NCBI GenBank assembly: GCA_947305445.1
Contig: CAMZDU010000099.1
Span: forward strand, 1-5,515
Source of the DNA: an uncultured Selenomonadales bacterium
GTDB taxonomy: Bacteria > Bacillota > Negativicutes > Selenomonadales > Selenomonadaceae
Direction of reading: 5' to 3'
Length of the DNA: 5,515 nt
Program-made: the position numbers and the translations under genes
The notes under the pieces: model-generated
What the model was told of the DNA's origin: nothing
Database searches by the model: none
What the model saw: the letters and a program-made list of their open reading frames with translations, nothing else
In this document: in pieces, positions 1-5,515 of the stretch
Position numbering within the stretch: position 1 is the first letter of the stretch
Layout of the letters: every line of letters begins with the position of its first letter

Positions 1-1
1 A

Positions 2-53
2 GATTCATCCAAAACATCTTAGCATGGACTTTTGTCTATGTTTTAAGTAGCAG
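2..53 (+). repeat. Left arm of a 52-bp perfect inverted repeat
   Basis: Bases 2-53 are identical, without mismatch, to the reverse complement of 5464-5515. The arm ends 8 bases before the dctQ start codon, and its last two bases (AG) form the start of the dctQ ribosome binding site. It contains a short hairpin at 21-42. Because both arms touch the window edges, the true repeat may be longer. It could be a duplicated operon leader, the end of a dispersed repeat or insertion sequence, or an arm of an invertible segment. The identity is read directly; the role is unknown. Confidence 0.95.
21..42 (+). promoter_or_regulatory. Small hairpin in the dctQ leader
   Basis: The seven-base arms 23-29 (CATGGAC) and 34-40 (GTCTATG) pair around a TTTT loop. 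The outer pairs A21-T42 and G22-T41 can extend the stem to nine pairs. The inner 26/37 pair and the outer 22/41 pair are G-U wobbles when transcribed toward dctQ, but become A-C mismatches in the opposite transcript. The structure is therefore better formed as RNA in the gene-sense direction. A short T tract (41-44) follows, so it may be a weak terminator, an mRNA-processing or stability element between an upstream gene and dctQ, or a protein-binding palindrome. Confidence 0.45.
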
Positions 54-57
54 GTGA
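52..57 (+). promoter_or_regulatory. Ribosome binding site of dctQ
   Basis: AGGTGA matches the 3' part of the consensus GGAGGTGATC complementary to 16S rRNA and lies four bases before the ATG at 62. It straddles the repeat boundary: AG is inside the repeat and GTGA is unique sequence. The in-frame TAA at 44-46 closes the frame upstream, which supports the start at 62. Confidence 0.6.
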
Positions 58-61
58 CAAT

Positions 62-550
62 ATGCAAAAAGCAGTCAACGGCTTTGCAAAATTCGTAGAA
101 GTTGTTTTGGTTATATTGATGGCGTTGATGGTGCTGGTCGTCTTCCTGGCAACGGTCGGGCGATATACTCAAGCGTTCTCCATACCCTGGAGCGAAGAAT
201 TTGCGCGCTATTGCATGGTCGCCATCGTTTACTTGGGTTTGATGCTGGCGTCGTTAACAAAACAGCATTTTGTCGTTGAACTGGTGCCGCTCCTGTTCAA
301 AAACAATCCGGGCGTCATAAAAGCTTGCAACATCATCGTGACAATCTTGTTAGACTTGTTTGCGGTGTTTATGGCCAAATATGGTTGGCTCATCGTATCA
401 AAAATGCTAAATCAGGGCAAACTCAGTCCTATGCTCAGTTTGCCGCTCGGCATGGTTTATCTGCTCGTGCCGCTCGGCATCGTGCTTATGGCAATTTTCT
501 ACACCTACAGAACATATCTTGACATGACGGGGAAAGGAGACGCGCAATAA
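62..550 (+). CDS. dctQ: TRAP transporter small permease (DctQ-type)
   Basis: This is the small integral membrane subunit of a TRAP transporter, which pairs with the large DctM subunit in the cytoplasmic membrane. The 162-residue product has the usual family length and four hydrophobic segments at about 11-33, 50-66, 90-112 and 127-148. The WSEEFARY stretch (43-50) after the first segment is the W-x-E-E signature of DctQ (PF04290), and PLGMVYLLVPLG (128-139) matches the conserved last helix. An in-frame stop at 44-46 and the AGGTGA site support this start. Its TAA overlaps the dctM ATG by one base, so translation is probably coupled. No DctP binding-protein gene is present in the window; it may precede this gene outside. 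The substrate cannot be read from this subunit. Confidence 0.93.
   Translation: MQKAVNGFAKFVEVVLVILMALMVLVVFLATVGRYTQAFSIPWSEEFARYCMVAIVYLGLMLASLTKQHFVVELVPLLFKNNPGVIKACNIIVTILLDLFAVFMAKYGWLIVSKMLNQGKLSPMLSLPLGMVYLLVPLGIVLMAIFYTYRTYLDMTGKGDAQ
535..540 (+). promoter_or_regulatory. Ribosome binding site of dctM
   Basis: AGGAGA, within AAAGGAGA, lies inside the end of dctQ, nine bases before the dctM ATG at 550. It confirms that start and the TAATG coupling. Confidence 0.75.
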
Positions 551-1827
551 TGGAAGCGGCAGGAATTTTGTTTTCGGTCTTATTCGTGTTTCTCTTTCTG
601 GGCGTGCCGATAGCAATCAGTCTCGGCATAGCGGCGGCACTGACCATGGTCATAACCAATAACCCGCAATATCTGGCGTCGGTACCGACACGCATGTTTA
701 CGCAATTAGACAGTTTTACTTTGATGGCCGTACCATTTTTTATACTTGCGGGCAACATTATGGCTTCGGGCGGCATCTCCGACAGGCTGATAGGATTTTT
801 CGCGCTGATCTTGAAACAATTGCCGGGACGTTTGGCATGTATCTCGGTCGTGGCGAGCGGATTTTTCGGAGCAATCTCCGGCTCCAATCCCGCAACGGTC
901 GCGGCAATCGGCGGAATCACCGCTCCGAAGATGATGGAGCGCGGTTATCCCAAAGACGTTACCGCGGCAATCGCGGCGTCGTCTGGTACGCTCGGCGTCA
1001 TTATCCCGCCGTCAATCGGCATGGTTACCTACGCGGTCACGGCGGGCGTTTCAGTCACGGCAATCTTTTTGGCGGGCTGGGTACCGGGCATAATGCTTAT
1101 ACTCGGTCTTTGCATTGCGAACATGATCCGGTGCAACAAGTACGATTCACCCGACAAAACGCCCTACCCTATGTCCGAATATGTCAACAAATTTAAAGAT
1201 GCGTTCTTGGCACTTCTAATGCCGGTTATAATTTTGGGCGGCATTTATTCGGGCGTGTTCACTCCGACGGAGTCGGCCTCGGTGGCCTGCGTTTACTCGC
1301 TGATTGTATCTTGTTTCGTATTCAAAGAAATTGACGGAAAAAAACTTTACAAAATCTTTGCCGACAGTTGCGTCAGCTCGGCGGTCGTCATGTTCATTAT
1401 CAGCATGAGTGCACCTTTCAGCTGGTTTATGACGACGGAAAATATCCCGACAATTTTGTCGACAACGATAATGACGGCCTTCAGCAACAAGTATGTAATT
1501 CTGTTCGCGATGAATTTGCTGTTGCTGTTTCTGGGCTGTTTCTTGGAAACGCAGTCGATAATCCTGTTGGTTACGCCGATATTGTTGCCGATAGCCGTCG
1601 CGCTCGGCGTCGACCCGATCGTCCTCGGTCTGATAATCATCGTTAACACGTCAATTGGAATGATAACGCCGCCAATGGCAGTTAACTTGTTCGTGGCGAC
1701 GGGCATAACCAAAACTTCAATCGGGGCGGTGTCGAAAACCATCTTGCCATATTTATTCCTGGAGTTTTTGATACTGCTCGCGTACATGTACATTCCGATT
1801 ATCTTCGGCTTTTCAGTGCTGTTATAG
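550..1827 (+). CDS. dctM: TRAP transporter large permease (DctM-type)
   Basis: This is the large channel subunit of a TRAP transporter (PF06808), which moves the solute delivered by a periplasmic binding protein, coupled to Na+ or H+ entry. The product has 425 residues, typical of unfused DctM, and is hydrophobic throughout. Conserved stretches are visible in order: SGSNPATVAAIGG (110-122), SSGTLGVIIPPSIG (144-157), GGIYSGVFTPTESA (230-243), FLETQSIILLVTPILLP (331-347) and NTSIGMITPPMAVNLFV (366-382). The two PP-containing loops and the TPTE motif are family hallmarks in the ion and substrate site regions. The gene is complete, ends in TAG and is followed after 12 bases by a terminator hairpin. 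The separate Q and M genes point to a DctP-type system, not a TAXI type, where Q and M are normally fused. Confidence 0.96.
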   Translation: MEAAGILFSVLFVFLFLGVPIAISLGIAAALTMVITNNPQYLASVPTRMFTQLDSFTLMAVPFFILAGNIMASGGISDRLIGFFALILKQLPGRLACISVVASGFFGAISGSNPATVAAIGGITAPKMMERGYPKDVTAAIAASSGTLGVIIPPSIGMVTYAVTAGVSVTAIFLAGWVPGIMLILGLCIANMIRCNKYDSPDKTPYPMSEYVNKFKDAFLALLMPVIILGGIYSGVFTPTESASVACVYSLIVSCFVFKEIDGKKLYKIFADSCVSSAVVMFIISMSAPFSWFMTTENIPTILSTTIMTAFSNKYVILFAMNLLLLFLGCFLETQSIILLVTPILLPIAVALGVDPIVLGLIIIVNTSIGMITPPMAVNLFVATGITKTSIGAVSKTILPYLFLEFLILLAYMYIPIIFGFSVLL

Positions 1828-1839
1828 CAGTAAATTACT

Positions 1840-1885
1840 AAAAAAAAATCCGACAGTCGAAATTGACTGCCGGAAATTTTTTTTT
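1840..1885. terminator. Bidirectional intrinsic terminator between convergent operons
   Basis: The stem CCGACAGTC (1850-1858) pairs with GACTGCCGG (1865-1873) around a GAAATT loop, with one A/C mismatch in the + strand transcript. A nine-base A tract (1840-1848) precedes it and a nine-base T tract (1877-1885) follows. It therefore looks like a terminator on either strand. It lies 12 bases after the dctM stop and 14 bases after the stop of the TAXI gene on the other strand, so it most likely ends both operons. Confidence 0.88.
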
Positions 1886-1899
1886 CAGTCAAACAAGAG

Positions 1900-2883
1900 T
1901 TATTCTTTGAAGAATTTTTCCGCGCCTTCGTTAAAAGGCAACGTCATATGCTCGCTTGCCATAGCCTGATTTTTGTCCAGCTTGGAAATGGCCGAATGCG
2001 CGCTCTTCAACGTGTTGAGGTTGTCGAACAGAGTTTTGGTCAGCTGATAGCCGAGGTCTTTGTCTACTTTGTCGTTGCAAGCCAGAATCGCCATAACCGA
2101 AACGGTCGGAACATCTTCGTCGAGGTTGGCATAAGTTCCCGTCGGAATTATCATGCGCGAGTAGTAGGGATATTTCTCGGCAAGAGCCGTGAAGTGTTTG
2201 TCGTCAATCGGCAGGATTTTGATTTTCAGCTGAGCGGCAACATCTTTAACGGCGGCCGTGGGCGCACCGGCAGTGAGGAACGCCGCATCAATCGTGCCGT
2301 CAATCAGAGCTTTGGAGCCGGCCGAGAAGGACAGATACACCGGTTGAATGTCGTCGTAAGTCATGCCGTAAATGCCCAGAAGTTGACGGGCGTTAGCTTC
2401 AGCACCGCTACCTTCCGCACCGACGCAAACTTTTTTGCCTTTGAGGTCGGGAATCGTGTTAACGCCCGAATCCGCTTTCGTCACGAATTGGCACGTTTCG
2501 GCATACAGCGTGGCGATGCCGCGGAGCGTGTCGAATTTGTATTTGTTCTCGTCCTTAAACATCTCGGTGCCGTTGACGGCATAATCGGCAATGTCATTTT
2601 GAATTATCGCCAACTCGACGGTGCCTTCTTCAAGTAGCTTGATGTTGGCAATAGATCCGCTGGTCGTCTGTACGCTCGAATGCATGTCCGCAATCTTCGA
2701 GTTCAAAATCTCGCTGATTGCGCCGCCTATCGGGTAATAGGTTCCCGACGTGTTGCCGGTGGCGATGTGCAGATAACGTTCCTTGACGGTATTGTCGGCA
2801 TTTGAACCGCCGCAACCCGCCAGCAAAGTTGTCGAACAAAACAACGCCATGACCGCAATAAAAATACGCTTAAAATTGTTCAT
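1900..2883 (-). CDS. TAXI-family TRAP solute-binding lipoprotein
   Basis: This is the extracytoplasmic binding subunit of a TAXI-type TRAP transporter, with 327 residues. The N-terminus is a lipoprotein signal: a KR pair, a hydrophobic run and the lipobox LLAG-C, with Cys24 the likely lipidated residue. Family features are ATGNTSGTYYPIGGAISE (41-58), DLKGKKVCVGAEGSGAEA (146-163), AFLTAGAPTAAV (201-212) and the C-terminal LPFNEGAEKFFKE (315-327). The ATG lies 18 bases after the transketolase stop, with only a weak ribosome site (AGCGGTG). Two points are unusual. It is cotranscribed with transketolase, and no fused QM permease, the usual TAXI partner, is in the window. The convergent dctQM genes are of the DctP type. 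Its ligand is unknown. It may serve a permease encoded elsewhere; use of the neighbouring dctQM would be unexpected. Confidence 0.94.
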   Translation of the reverse strand: MNNFKRIFIAVMALFCSTTLLAGCGGSNADNTVKERYLHIATGNTSGTYYPIGGAISEILNSKIADMHSSVQTTSGSIANIKLLEEGTVELAIIQNDIADYAVNGTEMFKDENKYKFDTLRGIATLYAETCQFVTKADSGVNTIPDLKGKKVCVGAEGSGAEANARQLLGIYGMTYDDIQPVYLSFSAGSKALIDGTIDAAFLTAGAPTAAVKDVAAQLKIKILPIDDKHFTALAEKYPYYSRMIIPTGTYANLDEDVPTVSVMAILACNDKVDKDLGYQLTKTLFDNLNTLKSAHSAISKLDKNQAMASEHMTLPFNEGAEKFFKE

Positions 2884-2901
2884 GGTGATACACCGCTTTC
2901 A

Positions 2902-4893
2902 TTAACGAGCCGCAACTTGTTTGAAAGTGGCGACGACGTTTTCTTTGGTGAAGCCAAATTTCTTGAAGAGAGTTGCCGCGGGAGCCGACGCGCCGAATCC
3001 TTTCATCGTGACCGTTGCGCCGTCGAGTCCGACATATTTTTGCCAGCCAAAGTCGGAGGCCGCCTCGACAGCCACGCGAGCTTTGACGGCTTTGGGCAGA
3101 ACGGATTCTTTGTACTCGTCGGACTGTTGCTCGAACAAATCCATGCACGGCATGCTGACGACGCGCACGAAAATATTTTCTTTGGCAAGTTCGGCTTGTG
3201 CGTCAATCGCCAACGATACTTCAGAACCTGAAGCAATAATGATACCTGCGAGGTCGCCGGCTGCTTCCGACACGACGTAGGCACCCTTGAGAGCCTCTTT
3301 GCTTGAACCGGCCAACTGCGGCAGATTTTGACGCGTCAAAACCAAAACGGTCGGCGTCTCTTTGCTCGTCGCGGCCAAGTACCAACCTGCGGCGGTCTCC
3401 ATTAAATCGGCCGGCCGGAAAACATTCAGATTCGGTTGCGCACGGAGCATGGCGAGCTGTTCAATCGGCTCGTGAGTGGGTCCGTCTTCTCCGACGCCAA
3501 TCGAATCGTGCGTCAACACGTAAATCGCGGGCAGTTTCATCAACGACGCAAGACGCATCATCGGCTTCATGTAATCGGCAAACACGAAGAAGGTCGCGCA
3601 ATAAACGTGAAGTCCGCCGTGGAGAATCATGCCGTTGACGATACCGGTCATTGCCAATTCGCGAATGCCGTAATGCAGGTTGCGTCCAGCGTAGTTGTCC
3701 TTGCCGAAGTCGCCGCCGTCTTTGATAGCGGTCTTGTTCGAAGGCGCGAGGTCGGCACTGCCGCCGATAAGATTGGGCATGAGCTTCGCCAGACGATTGA
3801 TCATTGTGCCGGAGGTTGCGCGGGTAGCTTGAGCCTTTTCTTCGCGTGCCCAGAAACCTTCGTCATTTAGCAATTTTTCTTCATTGACAGGAGCAAAATA
3901 CTCATCCCAGAGTTTTTTGTCTTCTGGGAATTTTGCGGCGTAGTCGGCAAAAAGTTTGTTCCAATCGTCTTCGGCTTTGGCACCGGCCTTCATCAGGTCG
4001 GAAACATGCGCGTAAACTTCATCGGGCACGTAGAAAGTCTCTTCCGGCTTCGGATAATCGAGAGCTTTTTTGAGTGCAACGACGTTGTCGACGCCGAGCG
4101 GTTCGCCGTGAACGGAGGCCGAATCCTGCTTAACCGAAGCATAACCGATGTGAGTTTTAATCGTGATAAACGACGGACGAGTTTTGTCTGCTTTGGCTTC
4201 GGCGATAGCTTTGCCGATTGCCGCGATGTCGTTGCCGTCCTCAACCGTGAGCGTCTGGAAGCCGAAAGCCTCCATGCGCTTTTGAACATTCTCAGTAAAC
4301 GCAAGGTCGGTCGAGCCTTCGATTGTGATTTTGTTGCTATCGTAAAGGACGATGAGTTTGCTCAAGCCGAGCGTACCGGCAAGCGAGAAAGCCTCCGACG
4401 AGACGCCTTCCATCATGCAACCGTCGCCGCCGAGTGCAAACGTGTAGTGGTCGACAATCGGATAACCTTCCTTGTTGAATTTTGCGGCGAGGTGCGCCTC
4501 AGCCATTGCCATGCCGACTGCAAACGACATGCCCGCGCCCAAAGGACCAGTTGTCGCTTCAACGCCGACTGTGTGGCCGTATTCGGGGTGGCCGGGCGTC
4601 AGCGAATTTTCTTGACGGAAATTTTTCAAATCGTCAAGCGTGAGTCCGTAGCCGAACACGTGAAGGAGCGAATACAGCATTGCCGAGCCGTGCCCCGCCG
4701 ACAGAACGAAACGGTCGCGATTGATCCACTTCGGATTTTTCGGGTTGTGGCTCATTTGATGTGCCCACAACTCGTAAGCGATGGGCGCGGCACCGAGCGG
4801 CATACCGGGGTGACCGGAGTTTGCTTTTTGAACAGCGTCGACCGCGAGCGTACGGACCGCATTGACACTGAGAACATCGACAGAGTTACTCAA
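2902..4893 (-). CDS. tkt: Transketolase
   Basis: This thiamine-diphosphate enzyme transfers two-carbon ketol units between sugar phosphates in the non-oxidative pentose phosphate pathway, in the cytoplasm. The 663-residue product has full length and all three domains. Visible active-site residues are His28 (SGHPG), His68 (SAGHGS), His102 (GHPE), the cofactor motif GDG (156-158) with Asn187, His262 (VHGEPLG), the catalytic Glu412 (GIRELAM), the aromatic thiamine pocket around 435-441, [18 protein letters not shown] (461-478) with His462 and His474, and Arg521. None is missing. Translation starts at TTG (4893-4891), nine bases after a perfect AGGAGG. The first ATG lies 30 codons in, beyond the conserved SGHPG motif, and cannot be the start. 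It lies 15 bases after the yagU stop and 18 before the TAXI gene, so it is probably the middle gene of an operon. Confidence 0.98.
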   Translation of the reverse strand: MSNSVDVLSVNAVRTLAVDAVQKANSGHPGMPLGAAPIAYELWAHQMSHNPKNPKWINRDRFVLSAGHGSAMLYSLLHVFGYGLTLDDLKNFRQENSLTPGHPEYGHTVGVEATTGPLGAGMSFAVGMAMAEAHLAAKFNKEGYPIVDHYTFALGGDGCMMEGVSSEAFSLAGTLGLSKLIVLYDSNKITIEGSTDLAFTENVQKRMEAFGFQTLTVEDGNDIAAIGKAIAEAKADKTRPSFITIKTHIGYASVKQDSASVHGEPLGVDNVVALKKALDYPKPEETFYVPDEVYAHVSDLMKAGAKAEDDWNKLFADYAAKFPEDKKLWDEYFAPVNEEKLLNDEGFWAREEKAQATRATSGTMINRLAKLMPNLIGGSADLAPSNKTAIKDGGDFGKDNYAGRNLHYGIRELAMTGIVNGMILHGGLHVYCATFFVFADYMKPMMRLASLMKLPAIYVLTHDSIGVGEDGPTHEPIEQLAMLRAQPNLNVFRPADLMETAAGWYLAATSKETPTVLVLTRQNLPQLAGSSKEALKGAYVVSEAAGDLAGIIIASGSEVSLAIDAQAELAKENIFVRVVSMPCMDLFEQQSDEYKESVLPKAVKARVAVEAASDFGWQKYVGLDGATVTMKGFGASAPAATLFKKFGFTKENVVATFKQVAAR

Positions 4894-4902
4894 TTTAAAA
4901 TG

Positions 4903-4908
4903 CCTCCT
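4903..4908 (-). promoter_or_regulatory. Ribosome binding site fixing the TTG start of tkt
   Basis: The minus strand reads AAAGGAGGCA here, a perfect AGGAGG nine bases before TTG. The site directly abuts the yagU stop codon (TAAAGGAGG), so ribosomes ending yagU stop on top of it. This suggests coupled translation and supports TTG as the start. Confidence 0.9.
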
Positions 4909-5454
4909 TTATTCATCTTCCACGGCAGCATAGCCGGTTATCTTATGACGCAAATAATGTCTCGACATTTCTACTGTGAACATCCACCATATGTGCCCGA
5001 AGAATTCCGAGAACTGTTCGTCGAAAGGTATATCGAGCAACGGCGGAACCAATCCCATTAACGGCATAACGATAATGTGACCGCCGGTATTGCTGACGAT
5101 ACCGAAGACCGTGCCGCAACCCATTTTAATTTTTGGCCAGAATTCCGCCGCCACGCAATACACGAGGGCGACAACGACGGAAAAGCCCATGTGAACGATA
5201 AAAACCGAAAGCGGCAAATCCATTCCGGAAAAGACATACGACCAGTCGCTCGGCAAGCCTAACATGTCCAGAAAAACTTTCGGCGGGGTTACGCGTTCAT
5301 CTGCGCCGGGCGGCCAGAAGGTTCCGGGGTCACGCGGCGGGAACGGAATTTCCCAGCCCCATTTGGTGAATCCGCCGATTAAACCGCTCAAAAGACCAAT
5401 CAGCACGGATAATCCTACGCGACGTTTTCTAGGATTGCTAAGTGTCAAGTTCAT
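4909..5454 (-). CDS. yagU: YagU/DUF1440 family inner-membrane protein
   Basis: The 181-residue product resembles E. coli YagU (DUF1440, PF07274), an inner-membrane protein linked to acid resistance there but without a defined biochemical role. Shared features are a basic N-terminus (PRKRR) before the first helix (about 14-30), KWGWEIPFPPRDP (31-43), the PPKVFLDMLGL stretch (57-67), YCVAAEFWPKIKMG (99-112) and PLMGLVPPLLDIPF (131-144) followed by FSEFFGHIWW (148-157). Other hydrophobic segments lie near 80-104 and 111-137. The start aligns with that of E. coli YagU, and a TGA three codons upstream closes the frame. The ribosome site is weak (AGTGA). It is the first gene of the yagU-tkt-TAXI group, and its start lies nine bases inside the right repeat arm. 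The link to transketolase is by position only. Confidence 0.88.
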   Translation of the reverse strand: MNLTLSNPRKRRVGLSVLIGLLSGLIGGFTKWGWEIPFPPRDPGTFWPPGADERVTPPKVFLDMLGLPSDWSYVFSGMDLPLSVFIVHMGFSVVVALVYCVAAEFWPKIKMGCGTVFGIVSNTGGHIIVMPLMGLVPPLLDIPFDEQFSEFFGHIWWMFTVEMSRHYLRHKITGYAAVEDE

Positions 5455-5463
5455 TAGTATTCA

Positions 5464-5515
5464 CTGCTACTTAAAACATAGACAAAAGTCCATGCTAAGA
5501 TGTTTTGGATGAATC
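5464..5515 (-). repeat. Right arm of the 52-bp perfect inverted repeat
   Basis: This is the exact reverse complement of 2-53. It ends nine bases before the yagU start codon on the minus strand. Beyond the perfect part the two leaders still share TGA, offset by one base (CAGGTGA before dctQ, CAGTGA before yagU), which hints that the similarity ran slightly further and has decayed. The arm reaches the window edge, so its outer limit is unknown. Confidence 0.95.
5475..5496 (-). promoter_or_regulatory. Small hairpin in the yagU leader
   Basis: This is the second copy of the hairpin at 21-42, oriented toward yagU. The arms CATGGAC and GTCTATG flank a TTTT loop in the minus-strand transcript, with the same G-U wobbles. 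Both operons thus carry the same potential RNA structure about 20 bases before their first start codon. The function is unknown. Confidence 0.45.

Noticed and set aside
19..47. Possible promoter in the left arm (TTAGCA, 17-base gap, TTTAAG)
   Set aside because: Each hexamer matches the consensus at only four of six positions, and the implied start of transcription would cut into the ribosome binding site.
441..480. Direct repeat TGCCGCTCGGCAT at 441-453 and 468-480
   Set aside because: Both copies encode the conserved PLG stretches of DctQ (LPLGM and VPLGI), and similar CTCGGC strings recur through dctM. Codon preference explains it.
1948..2637. A 229-codon open frame on the + strand opposite the TAXI gene
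   Set aside because: It is a shadow of the well-supported TAXI gene, with no family motif.
550..4893. Possible frameshifts or truncations in dctM, the TAXI gene or tkt
   Set aside because: All three reach normal family length in one frame, with their end motifs and key residues intact.
4006..5061. A 351-codon open frame on the + strand opposite transketolase and yagU
   Set aside because: It lies antisense to two clearly conserved genes, has no recognisable domain, and its composition is that of a mirror frame rich in Arg, Val and Asp. It is a codon-bias shadow.
5493..5501. Outward-facing extended -10 box (TGCTAAGAT) in the right arm, mirrored at 16-24
   Set aside because: There is no adequate -35 box at normal spacing, and nothing downstream is visible in the window to support a promoter.

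Overview
The window holds five complete protein genes in two convergent operons, framed by a perfect 52-base inverted repeat at its two ends (2-53 and 5464-5515). No RNA gene, CRISPR array or recognisable transposase is visible. No stretch longer than about 80 bases lacks a gene.

Left operon (+ strand, 62-1827): a small DctQ-type and a large DctM-type TRAP permease gene, overlapping by one base (TAATG). Together they form the membrane part of a tripartite ATP-independent periplasmic (TRAP) transporter that uses an ion gradient to take up organic acids or similar solutes. The matching DctP-type binding protein is not in the window. In most such operons it would lie just upstream, beyond the left edge.

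Right operon (- strand, 5454 down to 1900): a YagU/DUF1440 inner-membrane protein, a full-length transketolase with a TTG start, and a lipoprotein solute-binding protein of the TAXI TRAP family. The gaps of 15 and 18 bases suggest a single transcript. The two operons meet at a strong hairpin flanked by A and T tracts (1840-1885) that can stop transcription from both sides.

The organism is probably a diderm anaerobe or facultative bacterium. TRAP and TAXI proteins need a periplasm-like space, while the strong AGGAGG sites and TTG start have a Firmicutes flavour. A Negativicutes-type organism would fit both, but this is inference and other TRAP-rich phyla such as Synergistota are possible. Base composition looks even across the window, and no segment stands out as foreign.

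The main oddity is the end repeat. It stops 8 bases before the dctQ start codon and 9 bases before the yagU start codon, so both operons begin with the same 52-base leader, which contains a small hairpin. This could be a duplicated leader, the 3' end of a dispersed repeat or gene family at which an assembly broke, or the arms of an invertible segment. The sequence alone does not decide. The genes themselves belong to known families, and no clearly new system is visible.
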